Source: an uncultured Gammaproteobacteria bacterium
GTDB taxonomy: Bacteria > Pseudomonadota > Gammaproteobacteria > Pseudomonadales > Litorivicinaceae
Length of the DNA stretch: 64,000 bases
Assembly: GCA_913042205.1 (NCBI GenBank)
Contig: CAJWIY010000001.1
Span: 54,998-118,997 of the forward strand
Direction of reading: 5' to 3'
Of this stretch, positions 56,108-64,000 are shown piece after piece. How positions within the stretch are numbered: position 1 is the stretch's first letter; the number at the start of each line of letters is the position of its first letter. The notes under the pieces were generated by a model that saw nothing but the letters and a program-made list of their open reading frames with translations, was not told where the DNA came from and did not search any database. The position numbers and the translations under genes were made by a program.

Positions 56108-58705
56108 ATGAAAAGTGCTGAAATCCGTTCGCAGTTCCTCGAATACTTTAAGGAAAATGGCCACACCATCGTGCCGTCGAGTCCTTTAATTCCGGGGAAC
56201 GACCCGACTCTTTTATTTACCAACGCAGGTATGGTGCAGTTTAAAGATGTATTCACTGGTGAAGATGCTACGCCCTACAACCGAGCAACCACATCGCAGC
56301 GTTGTGTGCGAGCTGGTGGTAAACATAATGATCTTGAGAACGTCGGATACACCGCTAGACACCATACATTTTTTGAAATGCTCGGTAATTTTAGTTTCGG
56401 GGATTACTTCAAAGAAGACGCGATTCGGTTCGCTTGGGGCTTTCTAACCGAGCGTCTGGGGCTCCCCAAGGAGCGTCTGTGGGTGACAGTGCACGATTCA
56501 GATCAGGAAGCGGAGGATATCTGGCTTCAGAAAATTGGTGTCGATCGCAACCGCCTCTCTCGTTTGGGGGATAAAGATAATTTCTGGTCGATGGGAGACA
56601 CTGGTCCTTGTGGTCCGTGTAGCGAAATTTTTTACGATCATGGGCCTGATGTGCCCGGTGGACCGCCTGGATCAGAGGATGACGATCTCGACCGTTATAT
56701 TGAGATCTGGAATCTCGTATTTATGCAATTTGAGCAGGCCGCCGACGGAACCCGTTCACCTCTACCAAAACCGTCGGTAGACACAGGGATGGGCCTTGAG
56801 CGAATCGCTGCTGTCATGCAGGGTGTTCATTCAAACTACGAAATTGATCTGTTTCAGACGTTGCTGAGGGCCGCGGCTGACGTCACAGATACCGATGACC
56901 TCGAAGCCAAATCTTTAGCCGTCATAGCAGATCACATTCGGAGCTGTTCTTTCCTAATTTGTGATGGGGTCATGCCATCAAATGAGGGCCGTGGCTATGT
57001 ATTACGCAGGATCATACGCCGTGCGATACGGCACGGAAATAAGCTTGGTTGCGATCGTCTATTCTTCCATAAAATCGTGCACACTCTCGTAGCTGAAATG
57101 GGTGAAGCCTACCCAGAATTGCGAGATAACGAGGACCGCATCGTCGCAGCACTCAAGCAGGAAGAGGAGCAGTTTGCAAAGACGCTTGACGCTGGCATGA
57201 AGGTGCTCGAGGAAGCGATCGGCTCGCTGAAAGGGAAAGTACTTCCCGGCGAATTAATCTTCCGGTTATACGATACACATGGATTTCCGGTGGATCTTAC
57301 CAATGACATTGCCCGCGAGCGCAGCCTTGGGTTGGACATTGACGGGTTTGAAAAGGCGATGGCCGAGCAGCGAGCAAAGTCACGTCAAGCGTCAAGCTTT
57401 GCTGTCGAGGGCCAGATTCGATTTGATTTACAAGACTCCACAGAGTTCCTCGGCTACACACATTTGGATGCTAGTGCAGTCGTCGTCGCGTTAGCGAGAG
57501 AGGGTAATGAGGTTAAGGCACTCGGTGCTGGTGAGTCGGGCGTGGTTGTCCTGAATCAGACGACGTTCTATGCAGAGAGCGGTGGACAGCACGGGGACTC
57601 GGGTTCGCTGACGTCATCCAGTGCATCTTTTCAGGTAATGGAGACTAAAAAATACGGTCCACACTTTGGTCACGAAGGTAGGCTGGATAAAGGTGAATTA
57701 AAGGTTGGCGATACTGTCAATGCCCGAGTGGAAGGCCCAAGGCGTCAGGCAACCGCTTTAAATCATTCGGCCACGCATTTATTGCACGCAGCGCTCCGCT
57801 CTGTCCTTGGTGAACACGTGACGCAGAAGGGATCATTAGTCACTCACGAGCGGACACGTTTTGATTTCTCAAACCCACAGCCGGTCAAAGCCGAGGAGAT
57901 CGTAGCGATTGAGGCGATGGTTAACAATGAGATTCGCCAGAATGAGGAAGTTGTTACCCGCGTGATGCCTATAGAAGAAGCCAAGGCAGCCGGGGCAATG
58001 GCGCTGTTTGGCGAGAAATATGATGATGAGGTGCGTGTCTTGTCGATGGGAGATTTCTCTGTCGAGCTGTGCGGTGGTACTCACGTTAAGAGAACAGGTG
58101 ACATCGGTCTTTTCAAGATAATTACCGAAAGCGGGGTCGCTTCTGGGGTGCGCCGAATTGAGGCGGTAACAGGCGATGGTGCTCTCGACCATGTGCTTGC
58201 CCTAGAGACGATCCTAGGTCAGGCCACCACCCTTTTAAAGACGGGAGCCGATTCTCTTGTTTCTAAGATCGAGCAGATGGCTGAGCGCGTGAAGGTATCA
58301 GAGCGTGAAGTCGATGCGCTCAAGATGAAACTCGCGACCGCAGCTGGAGGAGATTTGCTAGATGACGTCGTTGATGTTTCTGGGGTGCAGTGTTTGGTCG
58401 CGAGCCTAGATGGGCAAGATCCAAAGACACTCCGAGACACGATGGATCGCTTGAAACATCGCCTGTCTCAAGGGGTCGTGGTCCTCGCGACCGTGCGTGA
58501 CGATAAAGTAAATCTGGTTGCAGGGGTTACAGATAACCTTACGGACCGTGTCAAAGCAGGCGATTTAATTGGATTTATCGCGACACAGGTTGGGGGTCGC
58601 GGCGGGGGACGTGCCGACATGGCGCAGGCAGGCGGAACCGAGCCAGCATCCTTGGCAGGGGCACTAAATTCGGTCCCTGGATGGCTTGAAGAGCAATTGA
58701 GTTAG
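56108..58705 (+). CDS. alaS: Alanyl-tRNA synthetase
   Basis: 865 aa class II synthetase with all modules: catalytic core ([69 protein letters not shown]), editing domain with the zinc/water site [15 protein letters not shown] and [15 protein letters not shown], and the C-terminal DHHA1 domain ending [15 protein letters not shown]. The conserved downstream neighbour is lysC. An AT-rich 38-base gap upstream includes GATAAT, a possible -10. Confidence 0.97.
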   Translation: MKSAEIRSQFLEYFKENGHTIVPSSPLIPGNDPTLLFTNAGMVQFKDVFTGEDATPYNRATTSQRCVRAGGKHNDLENVGYTARHHTFFEMLGNFSFGDYFKEDAIRFAWGFLTERLGLPKERLWVTVHDSDQEAEDIWLQKIGVDRNRLSRLGDKDNFWSMGDTGPCGPCSEIFYDHGPDVPGGPPGSEDDDLDRYIEIWNLVFMQFEQAADGTRSPLPKPSVDTGMGLERIAAVMQGVHSNYEIDLFQTLLRAAADVTDTDDLEAKSLAVIADHIRSCSFLICDGVMPSNEGRGYVLRRIIRRAIRHGNKLGCDRLFFHKIVHTLVAEMGEAYPELRDNEDRIVAALKQEEEQFAKTLDAGMKVLEEAIGSLKGKVLPGELIFRLYDTHGFPVDLTNDIARERSLGLDIDGFEKAMAEQRAKSRQASSFAVEGQIRFDLQDSTEFLGYTHLDASAVVVALAREGNEVKALGAGESGVVVLNQTTFYAESGGQHGDSGSLTSSSASFQVMETKKYGPHFGHEGRLDKGELKVGDTVNARVEGPRRQATALNHSATHLLHAALRSVLGEHVTQKGSLVTHERTRFDFSNPQPVKAEEIVAIEAMVNNEIRQNEEVVTRVMPIEEAKAAGAMALFGEKYDDEVRVLSMGDFSVELCGGTHVKRTGDIGLFKIITESGVASGVRRIEAVTGDGALDHVLALETILGQATTLLKTGADSLVSKIEQMAERVKVSEREVDALKMKLATAAGGDLLDDVVDVSGVQCLVASLDGQDPKTLRDTMDRLKHRLSQGVVVLATVRDDKVNLVAGVTDNLTDRVKAGDLIGFIATQVGGRGGGRADMAQAGGTEPASLAGALNSVPGWLEEQLS

Positions 58706-58713
58706 GAAGTTCG

Positions 58714-59943
58714 ATGACGTTAATCGTCCAAAAATACGGTGGAACCAGTGTAGGATCCGTAGAGCATATCCAGGGAGTGGCTCGAAAGGTACGAGGTTTT
58801 AGAGAGAAGGGACACGACGTCGTAGTCGTAGTCTCCGCGATGAGTGGCGAAACAAATCGTCTGATCGGTATGGCAAATGAGATCAGCCAGCGACCTGTCC
58901 CGAGAGAGATGGACGTGCTCATATCAACCGGCGAGCAGGTCACTATTGCGCTGCTAGCCATGGCATTGACAGAGATCGGATGCCTAGCCAGGAGCTATAC
59001 CGGTGGGCAAGTAAAAATCCACACAGACAGTGCGCACACCAAAGCTCGTATTGAGGCAATTGATAGCGAGAACATCTGTGCCGACCTCAAAGCGGGGCAT
59101 GTTGTGATCGTCGCTGGCTTTCAGGGGACGGACGACCAGAACAACATTACCACGCTCGGTCGCGGGGGCTCGGATACCACTGCGGTGGCGTTGGCAGCGG
59201 CTTTGAATGCGGAGGAGTGTCAGATTTATACGGATGTGGATGGTGTATACACCACCGATCCTCGTATTGTTGAGTCTGCGCGTAGGTTATCCAAAATTAC
59301 CTTCGAAGAGATGCTTGAGATGGCGTCTTTGGGTTCAAAGGTCTTACAAATTCGGTCGGTGGAATTTGCCGGCAAATACAATGTACCGCTCCGCGTGCTG
59401 TCCACTTTTGAAGAGGGCCCCGGTACATTGATCACCACTGAGGAGTTAGAGTCCATGGAACAACCCGTTATTTCCGGCATCGCATTTAACCGCGACGAGG
59501 CAAAGTTGACATTGCTTGGTGTGCCCGATGTTCCAGGTGTTGCTGCAAAAATTTTGGCTCCGGTTGGTGAAAAAAATATTGAGGTCGACATGATCGTCCA
59601 GAACGTTGGGGCGGATCAGACGACCGATTTTACATTCACGGTTCACCGTAATGATGTTGATGCTGCTCATGAAATACTCGAGGTTGTGGCTTCTCAGCTC
59701 GGGGCTAGAGAGGTCCGTAAAGATGCTAAAATCTGTAAGGTCTCGGTGGTGGGTGTCGGCATGCGCTCACATGCAGGCGTTGCGAGCCAGATGTTCGAGA
59801 CACTCGCCACTGAGGGCATCAACATCCAGATGATATCGACATCTGAAATTAAGATCTCTGTTGTTGTGGACGAAAAATATCTCGAGCTCGCTGTTCGTGC
59901 GTTACACCAGACTTTTGATTTGGCGCTAGAGGATGCCAGTTAA
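58714..59943 (+). CDS. lysC: Aspartate kinase
   Basis: First step of the lysine, methionine and threonine branch. 409 aa with the kinase motif LIVQKYGGTSVGSVEHIQGVA at the N-terminus, FQGTDDQNNITTLGRGGSDTTAVALA and DVDGVYTTDPRIV in the core and two ACT domains at the end (ISGIAFNRDEAKLTLLGVPDVPG and VSVVGVGMRSHAGVASQMF) for feedback by lysine and threonine. Eight bases after alaS. csrA, often downstream in gammaproteobacteria, is absent; tcdA follows instead, overlapping by 11 bases. Confidence 0.97.
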   Translation: MTLIVQKYGGTSVGSVEHIQGVARKVRGFREKGHDVVVVVSAMSGETNRLIGMANEISQRPVPREMDVLISTGEQVTIALLAMALTEIGCLARSYTGGQVKIHTDSAHTKARIEAIDSENICADLKAGHVVIVAGFQGTDDQNNITTLGRGGSDTTAVALAAALNAEECQIYTDVDGVYTTDPRIVESARRLSKITFEEMLEMASLGSKVLQIRSVEFAGKYNVPLRVLSTFEEGPGTLITTEELESMEQPVISGIAFNRDEAKLTLLGVPDVPGVAAKILAPVGEKNIEVDMIVQNVGADQTTDFTFTVHRNDVDAAHEILEVVASQLGAREVRKDAKICKVSVVGVGMRSHAGVASQMFETLATEGINIQMISTSEIKISVVVDEKYLELAVRALHQTFDLALEDAS

Positions 59944-60706
59944 CACACCCGAAGCATTCAGCGGCATTGATCGCCTTTATGGCGGTACGGCCTATCAATC
60001 GCTCTCTCAGAGAAGGGTTTATGTTGTAGGTATCGGTGGTGTCGGCTCATGGGTTGTCGAAGGTCTCGCACGCTCCGGGATCGGTGAAATCCGAATGGCT
60101 GATCTCGATGACGTCTGTATCACTAACACCAACCGGCAGGTTCATGCGCTGATCTCAACGATTGGTCAGTCGAAGATTGAAGTGATGGCTGCCCGTTGCC
60201 TGGAGATCAATCCAAGCATAGCGATTCGCTGTGATCATGCTTTTGTCACGGACAAGACGGTTGGAGACTTGATTGAGAGTGATCTGGATCTTGTGATTGA
60301 TTGCGGTGATAACCAAATGGCAAAGGCCGCATTAATCGCGCACTGTAGACGTCTCAAAATACCGGTCATGACGCTTGGAGCAGCTGGTGGTCGAACCGAT
60401 CCGGGTAAAGTTAAGATCCGAGATCTTGCTAAAACTGATGGAGATGCCTTGTTGGCAGCGGTCAGGCAAACCTTGAGGAATCGGTATGGATTTTCTCGAG
60501 CTCCGGGGAAACGATTTTCGATAAATGCAGTCTATTCGGATGAGCAAACACGGTACCTGCAGGCTAACGGATCGGTTGGCCAACAAAAGCCTCGCGCGGG
60601 CGTGAATCGATTAGATTGTGCCGGGAGTCTTGGTGCAGTGACCCACGTGACCGCAGTTTTTGCATTTCACGCGACAGCTAAAGCGATCGAAATGTTGCTC
60701 ATTTGA
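59933..60706 (+). CDS. tcdA: tRNA threonylcarbamoyladenosine dehydratase TcdA
   Basis: E1-like ThiF/MoeB fold ATPase that cyclises t6A37 to ct6A in ANN-decoding tRNAs. 257 aa. Nucleotide motif VYVVGIGGVGSWVVEGLARSGIG (about 26), ITNTNRQVHAL with the adenylation Arg, DCGDNQMAKAALIAHC and GAAGGRTDPGKVKIRDLAKTDGDALLAAVR, all as in E. coli TcdA. Starts 11 bases before the end of lysC. The end overlaps the convergent DUF4198 gene by 8 bases. Confidence 0.9.
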   Translation: MPVNTPEAFSGIDRLYGGTAYQSLSQRRVYVVGIGGVGSWVVEGLARSGIGEIRMADLDDVCITNTNRQVHALISTIGQSKIEVMAARCLEINPSIAIRCDHAFVTDKTVGDLIESDLDLVIDCGDNQMAKAALIAHCRRLKIPVMTLGAAGGRTDPGKVKIRDLAKTDGDALLAAVRQTLRNRYGFSRAPGKRFSINAVYSDEQTRYLQANGSVGQQKPRAGVNRLDCAGSLGAVTHVTAVFAFHATAKAIEMLLI

Positions 60707-61493
60707 TTACCTCAATCGTGATCGAAGGCCAGTAGCTTATCCAATCATAATCTGGGCTGTCGTCGGGCCGGATCACGACCCCACTAATAAGATATCTGTC
60801 GGGTGTTGGTAAGTGAAGTCGCACACGCCCATTAGCATCGGAGTACGCCTCAGATACAACCGCCCGATCATCGTATCGAAAAGCCTTGATCAGGACATTT
60901 GCAAGCGGCTTCTGGCCCTCAAACAGCGTGATAATGTGCTGCCCCGTCCCGAGTCGGTTCCACGAGCCTCCCAACACTAATTCGAAAGGCATTTTGCCGG
61001 AAAGTAAATCTGAAACTGGTTGGTCACCTGTTTTTATTAGGCTCTTGGCACACCTGACGTATCGTTCAGTCACCGGCACTGTATTTGGAACATCGGAATA
61101 TTGATTGATCTGACGATCGAGCCCGTCCAGTTCGACGTAGTTGGCCCACCTCTCGTCACCTTCCCCGAACCGAATTGAGAAGGGCGTGGTGAGATGGATA
61201 ATTTGATTGAGTCCTTTGGCCGTGCTAATTCGGGCTGCCGGTCTGGAGTCCCCTAACAGACCGTCGATGGTCCTTGATTTGTCAGTGACGTGGACAAATC
61301 GTTCGACCTCGTCGGGTAACAATGGTTGTGCACTACCACGAAATGTCTCTCCGACCTTGAGAATCAGTGCCACGGTTTCGTCGGGTTCTCCATAATGTTT
61401 TGATGCCTCAATCCAAAACTCATGCGCAGCAATTTGGCTACTGGACAACAGAAGTCCGGCATAGAGTGTTAGGCTACGGATTATTATCATCAT
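60699..61493 (-). CDS. DUF4198 periplasmic protein, probably metal-related
   Basis: 264 aa from the ATG at 61493 (a TTG four codons earlier is the ORF-track start). Signal peptide MMIIIRSLTLYAGLLLSSSQIAA then HEFWIEASKHYGEPDETVALILKVGETFRG, the typical mature start (AHEFW) of DUF4198, a family found with nickel/cobalt uptake systems. C-terminal beta-sandwich-like part AFRYDDRAVVSEAYSDANGRVRLHLPTPDRYLISG. The divergent HupE/UreJ-type gene begins 27 bases away, so the two promoters must overlap the coding ends. Confidence 0.82.
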   Translation of the reverse strand: MMIIIRSLTLYAGLLLSSSQIAAHEFWIEASKHYGEPDETVALILKVGETFRGSAQPLLPDEVERFVHVTDKSRTIDGLLGDSRPAARISTAKGLNQIIHLTTPFSIRFGEGDERWANYVELDGLDRQINQYSDVPNTVPVTERYVRCAKSLIKTGDQPVSDLLSGKMPFELVLGGSWNRLGTGQHIITLFEGQKPLANVLIKAFRYDDRAVVSEAYSDANGRVRLHLPTPDRYLISGVVIRPDDSPDYDWISYWPSITIEVIK

Positions 61494-61520
61494 GACCCCG
61501 ATCAATTGAGATGAATAGCA

Positions 61521-62633
61521 ATGAAAACTTTGTTGTTGGGCCTACTGTTCGCGATTTTCAGTAGCGTTGCAAGTGCTCACGAGATGCGCCCCTCGGTTGC
61601 ATCCTTATCGGTAGATTCCCAGGGGACGTTAACGCTTGAGTTGGTCACCAATATGGAGGCATGGATCGCAAACATTGATCCATCGCTATCTGACACCGAC
61701 GACTCACCAAATGCCGGGCATTACGATCAGTTACGAGCACTTGGCACAAACGCGCTGGTTGAGGCTATCAAAAAAGGCGAACGGGACATCACACAAGCGA
61801 TTGAGGTATTGGCTGGTGGCGGTAGGGTCGGTATGTCACTAATAGCGATCGAAGTTCTACCCGTTGACGATATTAATCTACCGAGAGATACCCGGTTGAC
61901 CCTCGGCGGGCGGCTCCCCGATGGTGTCAGTAGCCTTGTCTATCGCGTTCACGAGATGCTTCCGAATACCGCGGTGCGTCTGTTTTTAGAGAATGCTGAC
62001 CCGGTAGTCCAGTTTGTCCGAAGCGGCCGTACGTCAGATGCCCTATTACTCGATCAAGCTGTCCAACGGTCTGTGGGGGCGCTTGTGGCCGAGTACGTGG
62101 TACTAGGGTTCACGCACATCATACCGAAAGGTCTCGATCACATTATTTTCATTTTGGGTTTGGCCTTAATTTCTAAACGCTTCATCGATTTACTTATTCA
62201 GGTGACGGCCTTCACCGTGGCGCATTCAGTGACGCTGGCGCTTGGTCTTTACGGTGTACTGAGGCTTCCAGCGTCGGTTGTTGAACCACTGATAGCGGCC
62301 TCTATCGTCTACATCGCCGTGGAAAATATATGGCACCATCGGGTGAACATATCGCGTACTCTGATTGTGTTTTGTTTCGGCTTGTTGCACGGGCTGGGAT
62401 TTGCTGGAGTCTTGACCGAACTTGGGTTGCCTGAACGTGATTTTTTGGTGGGTCTTCTGGCATTTAATGGAGGGGTCGAAATTGGACAACTATCGGTTAT
62501 CTTGGTGGCCTATTTGTCGGTAGGTATCTGGGCCATAAGATTTCCCTGGTATCGAGAGCGAGTAGCTGTGCCGATTTCGGCGATCATTGGTTTGGTCGGG
62601 GTCTATTGGTTTGTTGAGAGGGTGGCCGGTTAA
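61521..62633 (+). CDS. HupE/UreJ-type membrane protein
   Basis: 370 aa: signal peptide MKTLLLGLLFAIFSSVASA, mature start HEMRPSVASLSVDSQG, a periplasmic domain to about residue 190, then a six-helix membrane part with YVVLGFTHIIPKGLDHIIFILGLALIS, VTAFTVAHSVTLALGLYG and FCFGLLHGLGFAGVLTELGLP. The histidine-bearing helices (THxxxxGxDH, AHSxT, LLHGLGFA) are the HupE/UreJ-2 pattern of putative nickel/cobalt permeases. Coupled to the CDF gene by TAATG. Confidence 0.88.
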   Translation: MKTLLLGLLFAIFSSVASAHEMRPSVASLSVDSQGTLTLELVTNMEAWIANIDPSLSDTDDSPNAGHYDQLRALGTNALVEAIKKGERDITQAIEVLAGGGRVGMSLIAIEVLPVDDINLPRDTRLTLGGRLPDGVSSLVYRVHEMLPNTAVRLFLENADPVVQFVRSGRTSDALLLDQAVQRSVGALVAEYVVLGFTHIIPKGLDHIIFILGLALISKRFIDLLIQVTAFTVAHSVTLALGLYGVLRLPASVVEPLIAASIVYIAVENIWHHRVNISRTLIVFCFGLLHGLGFAGVLTELGLPERDFLVGLLAFNGGVEIGQLSVILVAYLSVGIWAIRFPWYRERVAVPISAIIGLVGVYWFVERVAG

Positions 62634-63748
62634 TGTCCGCTGAGATGAAAACGAGTGCCCAGATTATGACACGTGTTACAGCGATTGGAGCCGTTGTCGA
62701 TGGGTTACTTGGCCTGTTTAAAATCGTGATAGGACTTATTAGTCAGAGTCACGCCCTGGTCGCGGATGGTATTCATTCGCTTTCAGATCTTGGTACCGAT
62801 GTGCTGGTAATTTTGGCAGCGAAATGGAGCCAAGAGGAGCCTGATGCTGACCATCCGTATGGTCACGATCGGATTGAGACGCTTGCGACGCTGATCCTCG
62901 GGAGTATCTTGTTGGCGGTGGCGGGTGGAATCCTATACGACAGCATCCAACGATTCCTTGACGACGCAATCATTATCAATTTGGGTGTATCGGCTTTCGT
63001 TGTGACAGTCGCATCGGTCGTCTCAAAGGAGGCGATGTATCACTTTACCTCGTATTATGCTAGGAAACTTAATTCGAAATTACTTCTTGCTAATGCCTGG
63101 CATTCCCGTACCGACTCCTTATCCTCAGTTGCTGTGCTGACAGGATTGATCGGAGTGAGTTTTGACCTAGTATGGCTGGACGCGCTAGCCGCTCTTGTTG
63201 TAGCTTTTTTTGTCGCTAAAATCGCGCTGACACTTTTGTGGGACGCGACACAGGAATTAATCGACACAGCGTTACCTCTGGAGCAGGTGGATGCTATCCG
63301 GGCGGTCGCGCTCAGTGTTCCTGGCCTCCGTGACGTGCATCAAATCCGAACCCGCTCAATGGGAGGAAAGACACTGATGGACCTACATCTGCAGGTCGAC
63401 CCCCGTGTGTCTGTGTCTGAGGGTCACGAGATTGGTTGCTGGGTCGCTGCTTCTGTTAGGGCTGAATTTGACGACATTATTGATATCACCTTCCACATTG
63501 ATCCTGAAAATGACGCGGATATTGATCAGGAGGGGCCTTCGTTGCTTAGACCACTTCGAGAGACGGTAGTCGAGGATCTTACGGAGGACTGGAGCGGCTT
63601 GTGCGAGATTCTGGATTTCCGGCTACATTATCTCAGGGGGAAGATCGATGTCGAGCTGGTCACGTTGAGTGATGTTACGCTTGCCGAGCTTAAGTCAGCG
63701 ACAGTTAGACCGTGGTTGGGGAATGTCTCGATAATGAGGCCGAACTAG
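62633..63748 (+). CDS. Cation diffusion facilitator (CDF) efflux protein
   Basis: 371 aa, six TM helices and a cytoplasmic C-terminal domain. Transport site residues appear in SHALVADGIHSLSDLGTDVLV (HxxxD) and NAWHSRTDSLSSVAV (HxxxD); HPYGHDRIETLATL is the family's second motif. The ending GCWVAASVRAEFDDIIDITFHIDPEND carries ligands of the zinc-sensing domain. The dimer exports Zn, Fe, Co, Ni or Mn by proton exchange; metal not clear. Long 371-aa form with an added C-terminal tail. Confidence 0.9.
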   Translation: MSAEMKTSAQIMTRVTAIGAVVDGLLGLFKIVIGLISQSHALVADGIHSLSDLGTDVLVILAAKWSQEEPDADHPYGHDRIETLATLILGSILLAVAGGILYDSIQRFLDDAIIINLGVSAFVVTVASVVSKEAMYHFTSYYARKLNSKLLLANAWHSRTDSLSSVAVLTGLIGVSFDLVWLDALAALVVAFFVAKIALTLLWDATQELIDTALPLEQVDAIRAVALSVPGLRDVHQIRTRSMGGKTLMDLHLQVDPRVSVSEGHEIGCWVAASVRAEFDDIIDITFHIDPENDADIDQEGPSLLRPLRETVVEDLTEDWSGLCEILDFRLHYLRGKIDVELVTLSDVTLAELKSATVRPWLGNVSIMRPN

Positions 63749-63840
63749 TATCGAGATGATGCATCGTTACGTTTTTCAGTGACTCGAACCTTGTATTCTA
63801 GTTAAGGGCATCAGGTAGATCGGAAATTATCGGATAGGTC

Positions 63841-64000
63841 ATGCGGGAGTGGATTAGAGCATTTGCAGGTGTGTTCTTTGCTTTTTTGGGTGTTCAGTCG
63901 GAGGAGAATAGGAGACATGATTTTGAGAAAGTTCGGTTCAGTGTGTTTGCTGTGGCCGGTCTGATTTTAACTTTTGTGTTCCTGTTGATCGTTTACGGGC
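63841..64000 (+). CDS. DUF2970 small membrane protein, partial
   Basis: Not in the ORF track. From the ATG at 63841 the frame stays open to the window end: MREWIRAFAGVFFAFLGVQSEENRRHDF, then the TM helix FSVFAVAGLILTFVFLLIVYG. The FFGVQSxxNRxxDF pattern is the signature of DUF2970, a small family of proteobacterial membrane proteins. Function unknown. Incomplete at the 3' end. Confidence 0.78.
   Translation, partial: MREWIRAFAGVFFAFLGVQSEENRRHDFEKVRFSVFAVAGLILTFVFLLIVYG

Noticed and set aside
63775-63835. GACTCGAACC on the plus strand, resembling the T-arm of a minus-strand tRNA
   Set aside because: The bases flanking GGTTCGAGTC do not form a T stem, and no anticodon or acceptor stem can be drawn around it.
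1-64000. Mobile elements, CRISPR arrays, prophage or defence islands
   Set aside because: No transposase, integrase, direct-repeat array or toxin/antitoxin genes were recognised; the gene content is metabolic and housekeeping throughout.

Overview
The window reads as a compact chromosome segment from a marine, probably uncultured gammaproteobacterium. Pointers are the Hda/DUF2066/PurM block, CsiV next to Mfd, RecX-AlaS-LysC, TcdA, DUF2069 and DUF2970, all gammaproteobacterial or proteobacterial gene families, together with DMSP and glycolate utilisation genes that suit life near phytoplankton. About 97 percent of the sequence is coding; many neighbours overlap by ATGA or TAATG, and I see no insertion sequences, phage genes, CRISPR arrays, rRNA or convincing tRNA genes.

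Region 1 (1-16156) is a one-carbon island. On the minus strand a tandem glycine riboswitch leads the operon gcvT-gcvH-gcvP-lipA-M48 protease. Behind it, also on the minus strand, lies a MetF-like protein, a DMSP demethylase (DmdA), an acyl-CoA synthetase likely to be the methylmercaptopropionate-CoA ligase (DmdB), and a translationally coupled DUF2182/DUF1326 pair. The divergent gene is glyA. Together these can move a DMSP-derived methyl group onto tetrahydrofolate, oxidise it to the methylene level and exchange it with glycine and serine. An acyltransferase, an esterase and malate dehydrogenase follow.

Region 2 (16157-28239) holds DUF6394 plus a TIGFG potassium channel with RCK domains, a LysE exporter, DUF2069, a WrbA-type flavoprotein, proS, a COG3146 acyltransferase-like gene, DUF3108, purN-purM, DUF2066-hda and recA. 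Region 3 (28240-40648) holds a TauE/SafE permease, the glycolate oxidase genes glcDEF, an MDR oxidoreductase, an L,D-transpeptidase, a MscS channel, csiV-mfd and pdxB.

Region 4 (40649-48095) starts with a 647-base stretch without a convincing gene, then SURF1, two small unrecognised membrane proteins, and a caa3-type cytochrome oxidase (diheme CoxB, CoxA, two subunit-III-like proteins, a subunit-IV-like protein).

Region 5 (48105-55639) is a methionine/SAM-cycle operon: an ArsR-type regulator fused to a methyltransferase domain (SahR-like), metF and metH, read away from a 3-hydroxyisobutyryl-CoA hydrolase-like and a 3-hydroxyisobutyrate dehydrogenase-like gene. A perfect 16-bp palindrome, ATAAAGATATCTTTAT, sits in the divergent promoter region and fills the spacer of the best promoter for the regulator, which makes it the best candidate operator in the window. 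Region 6 (55629-64000) has recX-alaS-lysC-tcdA, then a metal-related block (DUF4198, HupE/UreJ-type membrane protein, CDF efflux protein) and the start of a DUF2970 gene.

The strongest candidates for new biology are the DUF2182/DUF1326 pair inside the putative DMSP operon, the stand-alone MetF-like protein beside dmdA, and the SahR-like operator shared with a branched-chain/C3 acid catabolic operon. All functions are read from recognised families and motifs; no database search was run.
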